DNA of 64,000 nucleotides from CAIKMD01 sp963702925 (GCA_963702925.1 OY969771.1:2852001-2916000), one strand, 5' to 3'. Counted from the first letter of the stretch, positions 16,279-25,327 are shown. Made by a program: numbers and translations. The notes: a model not told the origin generated them from the letters alone.

Positions 16279-16822
16279 TTTCACGGTCATAAATCGTTTG
16301 GCCACGTCTCGTTATGACAAGGTGTTGCGTATTTGCGCCGGCATTGATGACTAAGGTTTCGTTTGCGGGTCCATTCGCGGCGTTCAATTCAATTCCATAG
16401 TCAGCGCGCGTAACCAGGATTCCAGTCCCGCGTCGGTCATGCGCGGGCACGACCAACCATTGTGCGCAGCCATACTTCTTGTAGCCTTCCTGCCCCGCAG
16501 CCACTCCGGGAGGCATCGCGCACATTCCCGCATCAGGGAGCGGGATGTCTCCATCATTAAATGCCGATAAGGACAGCGCTCCACTTGGGATATGGACGGC
16601 TTTGACTAGCAGATAGTTGTCGCCACCGGTTAGTTCGGCAAGCAACTCTTGTCGATCCTTTTTCGCTGCGTACCAAGCACCAGTACCCAAAATTAAAAAC
16701 GCGATTGTGAACGCAACCTTAGTTGGTGCGCGATGTTGGATGTTATATGTCCAGGACACCGCGATCCCCAGCAGGATGAGCGCAAGCTGAAGCGCTGCGG
16801 CGCCGTCCCCCCACGAGAACAT
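16265..16822 (-). CDS. Hypothetical two-TM membrane protein
   Basis: 185 residues from an ATG preceded by AGAGGG. Two hydrophobic segments (about residues 8-25 and 34-51) are followed by a soluble domain of about 130 residues with NDGDIPLPDAGMCAMPPG and a C-terminal LVITRRGQTIYDREISIP; orientation is not determined. No known domain is recognised. Base composition is distinctly lower than its neighbours (45-55% GC in the lines I counted, against mid-60s) and codon use is mixed, which together with the adjacent transposase remnant suggests acquisition by transfer. The 3' end overlaps the remnant by about 14 bases. Confidence 0.65.
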   Translation of the reverse strand: MFSWGDGAAALQLALILLGIAVSWTYNIQHRAPTKVAFTIAFLILGTGAWYAAKKDRQELLAELTGGDNYLLVKAVHIPSGALSLSAFNDGDIPLPDAGMCAMPPGVAAGQEGYKKYGCAQWLVVPAHDRRGTGILVTRADYGIELNAANGPANETLVINAGANTQHLVITRRGQTIYDREISIP

Positions 16823-16934
16823 CAGTATCGCCCTCTGTCCGCAATAGATAGGGGAGTATAGACTTGGGCCTCTACCACTCAAGCTATGCATAATCGCCAA
16901 GCGATTTCGCGATGCGCAGCGGCAATTCCGCCGT

Positions 16935-18179
16935 CTAAAGCTCGGCGAACAGATCCGGCGGGTCGGCGCGCTGTCCCGGCACGAGATCATGTGCGGTGAC
17001 GCCGATCAGCCGAAACGCCGTGCCGTCGAGCACGCGCCGCAAGGTCGGCGCGACGGTGTCGAAGATCGTCTCGGCACGCTTGGTCGGATTGTGCAGCCGA
17101 CAGGCATGGGTGCTGGTCTTCCGGTCGTAGCGCCGCAGCTTCAAGGTCAGCGAGCCGGCGGCAAGATCGGCGCGCGCCAGCCGTTCGGCGACCCGAGTGC
17201 AGAGCGCGCGCAGCTCTTCGGCGATCTCGTCGTAGCGTTTGAGATCGCGTGCGAAGGTGCGCTCGGCGCCGACGCTTACCGAGCGGGCGCGGCCCGCGCC
17301 GACCTTGCGCGCATCCTCGCCATGCGCGTAGCGAAGAAGGCGATGACCCCAGCGGCCGAAGCGATGCGCGAGCTCGTCTTCTTTCGCGTTGCGCAGCTCG
17401 GCGATGGTTTGGAAGCCAAGCGAGGCAAGCTTTGTCGCCATGACGGGGCCGACGCCGGGCAATGCCGATACCTTCATCGGCCCCAACACGGCGAGGGCGT
17501 CGCTCGCCCCGATAATGCGAAAGCCGCGCGGCTTGCCGAGATCGCTGGCGAGCTTGGCCAGCATCTTGTTGGGGGCAAGTCCGATCGAGATCGTGACGCC
17601 GATGCGTTTTTCCACGAGCAGCGCAAGCCGTGCGAGCGCACGGGCCGGAGGCTCCTCTCTCGTGTCGTCGCTAAGATCGAGATAGGCCTCGTCGATCGAA
17701 ACGCTTTCGACCGTTGGCGTCACGGTCAGCATCGCTTCGCGGATACGGCGTGATTCGCGGCGATATTTCTCCATGTCGGGGCGGATGATGGTCGCGTCCG
17801 GGCACAGGCGCGTGGCCTGTGCCATCGGCATGGCCGAACGCACGCCGAAGCGCCGCGCGATATAGCAGCAGGTAAGCACCACGCCGCGCGCGCCGCCGCC
17901 CACGATCACCGGAAGCTCGGCGACCTCCGGCCGATCGCGTTTCTCGATCGAGGCGTAGAACGCGTCGCAATCGACATGGGCGATCGCCAGTGCGGCGAGC
18001 TCCGGGTGCGTGACCAGCCGCTCCGAGCCGCAATGGGCGCAGGCTTGGGGCGCTGTCGTCCCGACATGATCGAGGCGGCCGCAATCGCGGCAGAGGCAGT
18101 TCACCTCCTGGTCGGCGGGCCGGAGCATGGTCGCTATCATACCGGCTCGTCCCTCGGGCGAGGAGGCGATTGCCTTCAT
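16935..18179 (-). CDS. dinB: DNA polymerase IV (Y-family translesion polymerase) with N-terminal zinc-ribbon-like extension
   Basis: 414 residues. Palm/fingers signatures are HVDCDAFYASIEKRD near residue 70, VSIDEAYLDLSD near 160, and a helix-hairpin-helix LPGVGPVMATKLASLGF near 245, followed by the little-finger domain ending in ADPPDLFAEL. Before the polymerase core there are about 65 residues with CLCRDCG and CAHCGS, a likely four-Cys zinc site absent from E. coli DinB but known in some alphaproteobacterial homologs. The enzyme copies damaged templates with low fidelity. In-frame ATG codons at 18140 and 18128 are plausible alternative starts and would keep the Cys cluster. It stands alone on the minus strand. 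Confidence 0.92.
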   Translation of the reverse strand: MKAIASSPEGRAGMIATMLRPADQEVNCLCRDCGRLDHVGTTAPQACAHCGSERLVTHPELAALAIAHVDCDAFYASIEKRDRPEVAELPVIVGGGARGVVLTCCYIARRFGVRSAMPMAQATRLCPDATIIRPDMEKYRRESRRIREAMLTVTPTVESVSIDEAYLDLSDDTREEPPARALARLALLVEKRIGVTISIGLAPNKMLAKLASDLGKPRGFRIIGASDALAVLGPMKVSALPGVGPVMATKLASLGFQTIAELRNAKEDELAHRFGRWGHRLLRYAHGEDARKVGAGRARSVSVGAERTFARDLKRYDEIAEELRALCTRVAERLARADLAAGSLTLKLRRYDRKTSTHACRLHNPTKRAETIFDTVAPTLRRVLDGTAFRLIGVTAHDLVPGQRADPPDLFAEL

Positions 18180-18348
18180 TCGCGCGTTTGCCCACTCTCC
18201 GGCGGCCTTGACGGGATGTCGTTAACGGGGCGATCGGTCCCTTGCCGGCGCGTTGCGTTAAACGGCGCGCGCTGATAGGATTTTGTCAATTCCGGCGGTT
18301 TCGGACAACAACGCGAGCAAAGGGGCGGCCTGCGGGCCGAGAAGCGCC

Positions 18349-19368
18349 ATGGCAATCGATCTGCATTTCCATTGGGGTCCTAAGGGTTTCGCCGACGTTC
18401 TCCGCCAGCGAACCAGCAAGCCGATGATTCGGCGCGGCGACGATGGCGCCGAATATTTCGATTCGAATTTCTCGTCGAACAAGCTGCCGCCCGATTTCGA
18501 CGATGTGAAGGCGCGTTTGGCCGATATGGACAAGAACGGCGTGCAACGTGCCGCCTTGTCGATCAGCCCGGTTACGGGGATCGAAGCGCTGCCGCTGCAG
18601 GATTCGCTGCCGCTGGCGCGCGCCTATAACGATGCAGCGTCGGCGACCTGCGCCGCCTATCCCGACCGGTTCTACGCCTTCGCGATCCTGCCGGTCGGCA
18701 ATATGAGCGCCACGGTCACCGAGTTCGAGCGCGCGATGGACCTGCCGGGCGTGATCGGCGCGGTGCTGCCGGGCGACGGGTTCCTGTCGAAGAAGCGCGC
18801 GGAAAGGTTCGCGCCGCTGTTCGAAGCCGCCAACCGGCGCAACGCGATCTTCCTCGTCCATTATGGCAAGCTGCCGGACGATCCCGATTCGCCGAAGATC
18901 GATGCCTCCGACAATGCCCGCGACCGTTACGGCACGCTCGACATGCAGTCGCGGCTCAGCTCGAACATGCTCACCTTCTGCATGACCGATTTCCTGAAGC
19001 CTTATCCCAATGTCACGGTGATGAGCCACAATCTCGGCGGCAATATCCCGTTCGAGATCGACCGCATGGATCATCGCACCCTATGCGATCGGCCGGGTGC
19101 CGAACTGCCCTCGAAGCTCATCAAGGCGGCGTCGATCATGGTCGATTGCAATTCCTTGAGCGGCCGCGCGATCGAGCTTGCGGTTCAGGTCTATGGCGCC
19201 GACAAGATCGTGTTCGGGTCAGACGGCACCGATTTCGGCATGGACTGGACGCAAAAGGCGATCGCCGAAGCGCGCATCACCGATGCCGAGAAACGCGCGA
19301 TCCTCGAAGACAATGCCAAGCGGATCTTGTCGCGAGTGAACAGCCCGGTCGCCGCCGCGGCCGAATAA
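18349..19368 (+). CDS. Amidohydrolase family 2 (ACMSD-like) metal-dependent hydrolase/decarboxylase
   Basis: 339 residues; the ATG chosen gives MAIDLHFHW directly, with GAGAAG upstream, while the longer frame adds an unlikely N-terminus. Metal-site motifs of the amidohydrolase TIM barrel are HFH at residue 6, IFLVHYGK near residue 165, VMSHNLGG near 224 and VFGSDGTDFG near 287. Family members include aminocarboxymuconate-semialdehyde decarboxylase and hydroxybenzoate-type decarboxylases, which act on aromatic acids without redox. It is isolated, convergent with the HAD gene. A role in aromatic acid decarboxylation is a reasonable inference only. Confidence 0.85.
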   Translation: MAIDLHFHWGPKGFADVLRQRTSKPMIRRGDDGAEYFDSNFSSNKLPPDFDDVKARLADMDKNGVQRAALSISPVTGIEALPLQDSLPLARAYNDAASATCAAYPDRFYAFAILPVGNMSATVTEFERAMDLPGVIGAVLPGDGFLSKKRAERFAPLFEAANRRNAIFLVHYGKLPDDPDSPKIDASDNARDRYGTLDMQSRLSSNMLTFCMTDFLKPYPNVTVMSHNLGGNIPFEIDRMDHRTLCDRPGAELPSKLIKAASIMVDCNSLSGRAIELAVQVYGADKIVFGSDGTDFGMDWTQKAIAEARITDAEKRAILEDNAKRILSRVNSPVAAAAE

Positions 19369-19374
19369 GGTTTT

Positions 19375-20046
19375 CTATTCGCCGAGCAGTCGCGGCGCGA
19401 TCGCGGCCAGCTCGGCGAAGCTTCGCGCGATAGCCGCGGCGCCCACTGCCATTGCCTGGGCGCCATAGCCCCAAGAAGCGAAAATAGACGGCAAGCCTGC
19501 GCCTTTGGCCGCGGCGACGTCATTGGCGTGATCGCCGGCCATGACCGCGCGCTCGGCCGATCCGCCGGCGGCCGCAATGGTGGCCAAAAGATGCGCGGGA
19601 TCGGGCTTGCGGACGGGAAAGGAATCGCCGCCGCCGACGGCTGCAAACCAAGGGGCTATGCCGAGCGCGGCGAGCAACGCCCGGCTTGCCGCTTCGGGCT
19701 TGTTGGTGCAGATCGCGAAGCGCCAAGCGCGTGAGTTGAGCGCAGCCAGGGTCTCTTCGACACCGGGATAAAGACGGCTCGCGACCGATGAATGCGCGGT
19801 GTAATCCGCGATGAAGCTGGCAAGGTCCTCCGGCGTGCCGGGGGCGCCACGCGCGGCGCAGGCCCGCGCGACCAGGATCGCGGTCCCGTCTCCGACCATC
19901 GGCGCCACCTCGGCGGGAACGAAGCCCGGCAAGCCGCGCCGCGCCATCAGCCGACTAAGCGCGGACGTCAGATCGGGCAGGGAATCGACGAGCGTGCCGT
20001 CGAGATCCAAGACCAGAAGCGGGAAGGGTGCGGCCTGTTTTGACAT
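19375..20046 (-). CDS. gph: HAD-superfamily phosphatase (phosphoglycolate phosphatase-like)
   Basis: 223 residues. Motif I is LDLDGTLVDS at about residue 13, motif II is CTNKPEA near 115, and motifs III/IV appear as RKPDP and AGDHANDVAAAKGAG near 150-175. A four-helix cap follows motif I, as in Gph-type phosphatases, which remove phosphate from 2-phosphoglycolate formed during DNA repair or photorespiration. No clear ribosome site precedes the ATG. It is divergent from the yqgE-like gene and convergent with the amidohydrolase gene. Specificity within the HAD family is uncertain, so the symbol is provisional. Confidence 0.78.
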   Translation of the reverse strand: MSKQAAPFPLLVLDLDGTLVDSLPDLTSALSRLMARRGLPGFVPAEVAPMVGDGTAILVARACAARGAPGTPEDLASFIADYTAHSSVASRLYPGVEETLAALNSRAWRFAICTNKPEAASRALLAALGIAPWFAAVGGGDSFPVRKPDPAHLLATIAAAGGSAERAVMAGDHANDVAAAKGAGLPSIFASWGYGAQAMAVGAAAIARSFAELAAIAPRLLGE

Positions 20047-20096
20047 CGGATACGCAAAGGAGGAAAAGCGTTGTAACACGATCCCGGCGGCAAGGC

Positions 20097-20717
20097 ATGA
20101 CCTCGATCCGGTTGCTGCTCACGGTGCTGGTTTTTCTGCTCATCCCGGGGTCGCTGGGCGCGGCGCCGACACCGCCCGATGCCGCGCCGGCGCAAGATTC
20201 TCTTGCCGGTCAGCTCCTCGTCGCCGCGCCCGATATGGGCGATCCCCGTTTCGATCACGCGGTCATTCTGATCGTTCATCACGATCGGGGCGGCGCCTTC
20301 GGCATCATCGTCAACCGGCCGATCGAAGAGCAGAAACTATCGGATATTCTTGCCGATCTCGGTCAGGACAATACGGGCGTTGCCGGCAGCATCGAGATCT
20401 ATGCCGGCGGTCCGGTCGAGCCGCGCCAAGGCTTCGTGCTCCACAGCGCCGACTACAAACGTCCCGAGACCTTCCCGATCGACGGCCGCATCGCGGTGAC
20501 CTCGAGCCCCTCGGTGTTGCGCGATATCGCCGAGCACCGAGGACCGCAAAAATTCATCCTCGCTTTCGGCTATGCGGGATGGGGCCCGGCTCAGCTCGAA
20601 GCCGAGCTCGCCCAACAAGCTTGGTTCACCGCGCCTTACGACCCGAAGCTGCTTTTCGACGCGGACCGCGCGACGCTTTGGCGGGATGCGCTCGCCCGGC
20701 GCTCGCGCGCGCTTTGA
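20097..20717 (+). CDS. YqgE/AlgH family protein with a predicted signal peptide
   Basis: 206 residues. The YqgE/AlgH core is clear: LAGQLLVAAPDMGDPRFDHAVILIVHHD, GGAFGIIVNRP, YAGGPVEPRQGFVLHS, and FGYAGWGPAQLEAEL. Ahead of it are about 22 residues, MTSIRLLLTVLVFLLIPG and onward, that look like a Sec signal peptide, followed by a Pro/Ala linker. Canonical YqgE proteins are cytoplasmic and lack this. AAGG lies just upstream of the ATG. A better ribosome site (AAAGGAGG, 20057-20064) is followed only by TTG-TAA. The 3' end overlaps the convergent MetE-like gene by 92 bases. Function of the family is unsettled. Confidence 0.82.
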   Translation: MTSIRLLLTVLVFLLIPGSLGAAPTPPDAAPAQDSLAGQLLVAAPDMGDPRFDHAVILIVHHDRGGAFGIIVNRPIEEQKLSDILADLGQDNTGVAGSIEIYAGGPVEPRQGFVLHSADYKRPETFPIDGRIAVTSSPSVLRDIAEHRGPQKFILAFGYAGWGPAQLEAELAQQAWFTAPYDPKLLFDADRATLWRDALARRSRAL

Positions 20718-21942
20718 GACGCGTCACGGTTGCGGCTTGCGTCCGGCCCGCCGGTTTGGCGGCGCGTTTACGGCCCGTGCCGTAAAGCTCTTTGGTTGCG
20801 ATCCGCGCACCAGCGACCAAGGCCTCGAGCTTTGCCCACATGATCGAGGGGTGAACCCGCTGCATGAACGGACCTTGGGCAAAGCCGCAATCGGTGCCGC
20901 CGATCACGTTCTCGCGGCCGACGACCTTGGCATAGCGCACGAGGCGCTGCGCCACGAGCTCGGGGTGCTCGACGACATTGGTGGCGTGGCTGATGACGCC
21001 GGGGATGAGAATTCGCCCCTTCGGCATCTTGACCTTTTGCCACACTTCCCATTCGTGCTCGTGGCGCGGATTGGCGCCCTCGATTACATAGGCGCCGGCC
21101 TTGACGCGCAGAATGAGATCGACGATGTCCTTCAGCGGGACATCGGTGGTGTGCGGTCCTGGCCAGCTGCCCCAACACACATGGTAGCGAATGCGGTCTT
21201 CCGGGATGCCTTCGAGCGCGTGGTTGAGCGCGTCCATGTGCATCGCGACCCAGGCGCGATATTCCTTGAACGTCTTGGGCGGCACCTGCCGGTCATAGGT
21301 CACGGCAGCACGCGCATCGTCGACTTGGACGAGCAGCCCGTTATCGACGATGGTGCGATACTCCGTGCGCATCGCCTCGGCGATGGCATGCACCATGTCT
21401 TCCTCGGTCTTGTAATACTCGTTCTTGCGGTCGGGAATGGCGCTGGCCGGCGCTGCCACCGGCAGGAAGCCTTCCTCGACTTTCACCGCGCCGAGCGCCG
21501 CCTTGAAATTGTCGATGTCGCGTTGCAGCTCGCGCTGACCGGTATAGGTGATCGGCCCGACGCAGACGGCATCGCCGCCGCGCGCCCCGCCGTCGCGCGC
21601 ATCGAGCTCGGCATAGAATTCCTTGAAGCGCGTGCGGTCGGCGCCATAGGCATAGGGATCGCGGCCTTCCGTGCTGGGGCGCGATTCGAATCCGCTCAAG
21701 CGCTCCAAGACATATTGCGACCAGCTGATCGACTTGCCGAACTCGCCGTCGCTCACGACGTCGATGCCGGTCTCCGCCTGCTGGCGGACGATGGCGGCGA
21801 CGCTGTCGGTGAGGCAGCGCGCATAAGCTGCCTCGTCATAGGCGGCGTGATTGCGCTTGGCGCGCAGGAAAGCCACAAGCTCCGGCGGCCGGATCAGGCT
21901 GCCGACATGGGTGGTCAACATACGACGGTCACTACGCTTCAC
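20626..21942 (-). CDS. Cobalamin-independent methionine synthase (MetE C-terminal domain)-like protein with basic tail
   Basis: 438 residues. The TIM barrel resembles the catalytic half of MetE: TTHVGSLIRPPEL at the N-terminus, DVVSDGEFGKSISWSQYV near 65, HVCWGSWPGPH near 250 with zinc-ligand candidates, and IGGTDCGFAQGP near 345 with the last zinc Cys. Stand-alone members of this type are annotated as methionine-synthase-II family enzymes, often found in degradation clusters, and may transfer methyl groups from unusual donors. After residue 390 the protein has a Lys/Arg/Ala/Pro-rich tail of about 50 residues, partly encoded antisense to yqgE. The tail is odd; the catalytic call is good, the methyl donor unknown. 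Confidence 0.83.
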   Translation of the reverse strand: MKRSDRRMLTTHVGSLIRPPELVAFLRAKRNHAAYDEAAYARCLTDSVAAIVRQQAETGIDVVSDGEFGKSISWSQYVLERLSGFESRPSTEGRDPYAYGADRTRFKEFYAELDARDGGARGGDAVCVGPITYTGQRELQRDIDNFKAALGAVKVEEGFLPVAAPASAIPDRKNEYYKTEEDMVHAIAEAMRTEYRTIVDNGLLVQVDDARAAVTYDRQVPPKTFKEYRAWVAMHMDALNHALEGIPEDRIRYHVCWGSWPGPHTTDVPLKDIVDLILRVKAGAYVIEGANPRHEHEWEVWQKVKMPKGRILIPGVISHATNVVEHPELVAQRLVRYAKVVGRENVIGGTDCGFAQGPFMQRVHPSIMWAKLEALVAGARIATKELYGTGRKRAAKPAGRTQAATVTRLKARASAGRAHPAKASRGPRRKAASGRKAR

Positions 21943-22050
21943 GCGTTCACTCCCTCATTGTCATCCGCTATCGCTTCAGGCGCAGAGTCGAGCGCGCCGC
22001 GGCGCGATTCAACCATAAACCTGCCCACCCTGGAAATGGGCATCAGAGTC

Positions 22051-22072
22051 GGGCGCGCAAAACCGCGCCCGC
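22051..22072. terminator. GC-rich hairpin downstream of the substrate-binding protein gene
   Basis: Perfect 8-bp stem CGGGCGCG/CGCGCCCG with a six-base loop, about 20 bases past the stop of livK-like gene (minus strand) and before the MetE-like start. No T-run follows on either strand, so it may be a weak terminator or merely a GC-rich dyad. Confidence 0.3.
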
Positions 22073-22090
22073 GTCGGCCGGCCGGCCGCG

Positions 22091-23305
22091 CTATTTATGC
22101 TGGTCGCCGATATGGAGATCGTGCCACGGCTCCTTGACCGCCTCGAAGGTCCGGATCGCGACATTGCCGAGCTTGCCGCCAGCGACCTTCTCGACGCGGC
22201 GGATATAGATGTTCTGCGTCAATTCGCGCGTCGCCGGATCGACCGTGACCGGGCCGCGCGGGCTCTTCCAGGAATAGCCCTTGGCCGCTTCCATCATCTT
22301 GTCGCCATCGCGCGCGCCGCCGGTCGCGCGCAACATCCGGAACAGGATTTCCATGCCGTCCCAGGCCTGGACATGGACGAAGCTCGGCAATCCGCCCGCC
22401 ATCGCATCGCCATATTTCGCGACCATGGCCTGAACGAAGGCTTTGTTCTCGGGATTGTCGAGGTACGGCCCGTAATGCAGCGCCGTCACGGTACCGAGTG
22501 CGGCATCCCCGATCGCCGCCAGATCGTATTCGGGCGTCTCGCCCGTGCCCATGAGCTGGATACCTTTCGCCGCGAAATTGCGCTCGGCGAATCCTTTGAT
22601 GGTTCCGGCCGACATCGGGCCGCCGGGCATGAAAGAGACCAGGCAATTCGGCGCGTTGTCATTGACCTTTTGAAAATAGCTCGAGAAATCCGCGGTGTTC
22701 ATCGGCACCCGGATCGGGTCGAGCATCTTGCCGCCGCCATCGGTGAACCCCTTGGTGAAGGCGTCGATTGCGTCCTGCCCCGGCGCGTAATCCGCGATGA
22801 ACATTTCGCAGGTCTTGAATTTTTGCTCGAGCGCCCATTTCGAGGCGGGATAAAGCGCCTGCCATTGGGTGAAGCTCGCCCGGACGAAATAGGGCGATTT
22901 GTCGGTGACCGACGAGGTCGCCGAATTGAAGATCACGAACGGGATCTTGGCCTCGTTGATGAGGTCGGGCATCGCCAGCACGGTGGTCGTGAATTCAAGC
23001 CCGCCCAGCGCCGCGACGCCGTCGCGGACGATCATCTCTTGCGCCAATTGCCGCGCGCGCGGCGGATTGTCGCCCCCGACATCGCGATAAACGACTTCAA
23101 CCGTCGGGTTCCCGTCCTTGCCGTTGTGCTGATCGAGATAGAGATCGACCGATTGCTGATAGCTCTTTCCCCAATTCGCATAGGGTCCGGTGGTGGTCAC
23201 CAGAATGCCAAGCTTGATCGGATCGGCCGCCTCGGCGTGGGAAGTTATGCCCACCGAGAAAGCGAAACCGAGCGCAAATAAGACCGAGTGGGAAACCCGA
23301 CGCAT
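22091..23305 (-). CDS. Branched-chain amino acid-type ABC transporter substrate-binding protein (LivK-like)
   Basis: 404 residues starting at an ATG with GGAGGAAG upstream. A Sec signal peptide (MRRVSHSVLFALGFAFSVG to about HAEA, residue 24) is followed by DPIKLGILVTTTGPYANWG, typical of periplasmic-binding protein type 1 proteins of the Liv family. Such proteins carry amino acids, amides or aromatic acids to LivHM. It is divergent from livHMGF genes across a 137-base spacer that contains TTCGCCG (23388-23394) and CGGCGAA (23409-23415), a possible operator dyad. In this neighbourhood an aromatic carboxylate is a plausible ligand, but this is inference. Confidence 0.9.
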   Translation of the reverse strand: MRRVSHSVLFALGFAFSVGITSHAEAADPIKLGILVTTTGPYANWGKSYQQSVDLYLDQHNGKDGNPTVEVVYRDVGGDNPPRARQLAQEMIVRDGVAALGGLEFTTTVLAMPDLINEAKIPFVIFNSATSSVTDKSPYFVRASFTQWQALYPASKWALEQKFKTCEMFIADYAPGQDAIDAFTKGFTDGGGKMLDPIRVPMNTADFSSYFQKVNDNAPNCLVSFMPGGPMSAGTIKGFAERNFAAKGIQLMGTGETPEYDLAAIGDAALGTVTALHYGPYLDNPENKAFVQAMVAKYGDAMAGGLPSFVHVQAWDGMEILFRMLRATGGARDGDKMMEAAKGYSWKSPRGPVTVDPATRELTQNIYIRRVEKVAGGKLGNVAIRTFEAVKEPWHDLHIGDQHK

Positions 23306-23442
23306 GTTCTTCCTCCCCGCGATGCCACGATGATTTTTGGTTGCCGCATCTTCGGCCAACCTATATCAGGGTGCGACGCTTTGCAATTTCGCCGAGTCGC
23401 GCAAACAACGGCGAATGAGGCGAAACAGGGAGGGCAAGCGAG

Positions 23443-24315
23443 ATGCTGAAGCTGGCGGCAACGTTTATCGCGTTGCTCGTGGACGGCGTCGCCTACGGTA
23501 TGATTCTTTTTCTCATGTCGGTCGGTCTCACCATTACCTTGGGGGTGATGCGGATCGCCAATCTCGCGCATTGCGCCTTCGCGATGGCGGGAGGCTATAT
23601 GGCGATTGCTTTGGTGCGCTCGGGGCATTTCAGTCTCTTCACGGCCCTGCCGATCGCGGCCGCCTTGACCATGGTGTTGGGCGCCGTGCTGGAACGCAGC
23701 GTCTATCGCTGGGTCTATGCGACCGGTCAGCTCGGTCAAATCCTCATGACGATCGGCCTGGTCTTCGTCATGGTGGCCACCGCCAATCTGTTCTTTGGCT
23801 CGAACCTCAATGCGCTGCCGCTGCCGCCTTGGCTGTCGCAGAGCTGGAGCTATGGCGCGGTTGCGATCTCTTCTTATCGCGCCTTCATCATCGCCGTAAG
23901 CGTTGCGATCGCCGCGATACTTTGGGCGATTCTCGAATTCACCGATTTCGGCGCGCGGTTGCGCGCCGCGGTCGACAATCCGCGCATGGCGCGTTGCGTC
24001 GGCATCGACGTGCCCCTGGTATTCTCGGTCACCTTTGCCGTGGGATGCGGCCTCGCTGCCACCGCCGGCATCTTGGGAACGCAAATATTGCCGCTCGAGC
24101 CATGGTACGCGCTCGAATACCTCGTGCCGGTTCTGATGGTCGTCGCGGTCGGCGGGCTCGGCAGTCTCAAAGGCTCGTTCTATTCGGCCTTGATGCTCGG
24201 CCTTATCGACACATTCGGGCGCTATTACGTGCCGGCCGCCGGCGCCTTCATCATCTATCTTGCGGTTCTCGCTCTTCTGCTGTGGCGCCCGCAAGGCGTT
24301 TTCGCGAGGGCCTGA
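23443..24315 (+). CDS. Branched-chain amino acid-type ABC transporter permease (LivH-like)
   Basis: 290 residues, almost wholly hydrophobic with about eight transmembrane segments. Diagnostic stretches are GVAYGMILFLMSVGLTITLGV near the N-terminus, RIANLAHCAFAMAGGY, and VAVGGLGSLKGSF near residue 240. It forms the inner-membrane channel together with the LivM-like protein. AGGGAGGGCAAG precedes the start. The stop and the next start are separated by a single base, so translation is coupled. It begins a tight four-gene plus-strand operon (H, M, G, F). Confidence 0.92.
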   Translation: MLKLAATFIALLVDGVAYGMILFLMSVGLTITLGVMRIANLAHCAFAMAGGYMAIALVRSGHFSLFTALPIAAALTMVLGAVLERSVYRWVYATGQLGQILMTIGLVFVMVATANLFFGSNLNALPLPPWLSQSWSYGAVAISSYRAFIIAVSVAIAAILWAILEFTDFGARLRAAVDNPRMARCVGIDVPLVFSVTFAVGCGLAATAGILGTQILPLEPWYALEYLVPVLMVVAVGGLGSLKGSFYSALMLGLIDTFGRYYVPAAGAFIIYLAVLALLLWRPQGVFARA

Positions 24316-24316
24316 G

Positions 24317-25327
24317 ATGGCGATGCCGGGAGCCGACGCGGCCAAAACGGTGCGTGAGGGTTTCACTCGACACCGCTGGTCCTGGATCGATGCCGTGCCG
24401 TTTCTGGTCGCGGCGGTGATGTATTTCGCTGCCAATCGTTATCTGCCGCTCGGCACGCAGGTGATGATCCAGATCGCCTTCGCCTTGTCGCTCGACTTGG
24501 CGCTCGGATATGGCGGGATCGACTCGCTCGGCCATGTCGCCTTCTTCGGCATGGGCGCCTATGCGGCGGGGCTCTTCGCCATGCATGTTTCGAGCGAACC
24601 GATCACCGGGCTTTTCTTCGCGGCGGCGATCGGCGCGCTCACGGGCGCGCTCACCGGCCCTCTGGTGCTGCGCACGCGCGGCCTGACCCTGGTCATGATG
24701 ACCTTGGCGGTGGCGACGATGCTGCACGAGCTGGCCAACGCCAATGTGATGAAGCCGGTGACCGGCGGCGCCGATGGCTTGTTCGGCTTCAAAATCGCCC
24801 CGGTTTTCGGCGTTTTCCCGTTCGATCTCGCCGGACGCACCGCTTATTGGTATTCGCTCGGGGTGGTCGCGTTCGTGTTTTTCACTTGCAAGGCGATCGT
24901 GAATTCGCCCTTCGGCTTGGCGATCCGCGGCATTCGCGACAACCCGGTGCGCATGCGCATGCTCGGGGTGAAAGTGACAGCGCGTCTGGTCACGCTTTAC
25001 AGCATCTCCGGTGCCTTGGCGGCGATTGCAGGCGGCTTGTCGGCGCAAGTCACGAAGCTTGTCGGTCTCGACAGCCTCGCGTTTCTCTTATCGGGGAACG
25101 GGCTGGTGATGTTGATCCTGGGCGGTACGGGGAATCTTTACGGCGCGATCATCGGCGCCACACTGTTCGTCGTACTGTCCGACCGGGCGGCCGCGATCGA
25201 CCCCTTCAATTGGCTGTTCGCGATCGGCTTTCTGTTGATCCTTGCCGTCCGCTTCGCGCCGCAAGGTATCGTCGGCCTCGTGACGGATGGCGCGCGCCGC
25301 TTCGAAGCGAGACGGAGCGCCCGATGA
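24317..25327 (+). CDS. Branched-chain amino acid-type ABC transporter permease (LivM-like)
   Basis: 336 residues from the ATG just after the LivH stop. About nine to ten transmembrane helices follow a polar N-terminus of roughly 20 residues. LivM marks include ALSLDLALGYGGIDSLGHVAFFGMGAY (split here for display as two adjoining segments), GALTGPLVLRTRGL, GLAIRGIRDNPVRMRMLGV near residue 215, and LGGTGNLYGAIIGA near 275. It pairs with LivH as the translocation pore. The gene ends with ATGA overlapping the ATPase start. Confidence 0.92.
   Translation: MAMPGADAAKTVREGFTRHRWSWIDAVPFLVAAVMYFAANRYLPLGTQVMIQIAFALSLDLALGYGGIDSLGHVAFFGMGAYAAGLFAMHVSSEPITGLFFAAAIGALTGALTGPLVLRTRGLTLVMMTLAVATMLHELANANVMKPVTGGADGLFGFKIAPVFGVFPFDLAGRTAYWYSLGVVAFVFFTCKAIVNSPFGLAIRGIRDNPVRMRMLGVKVTARLVTLYSISGALAAIAGGLSAQVTKLVGLDSLAFLLSGNGLVMLILGGTGNLYGAIIGATLFVVLSDRAAAIDPFNWLFAIGFLLILAVRFAPQGIVGLVTDGARRFEARRSAR

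Noticed and set aside
20057..20076. AAAGGAGG with TTG as an alternative start of the yqgE-like gene
   Set aside because: The TTG is followed immediately by TAA and is out of frame with the gene.
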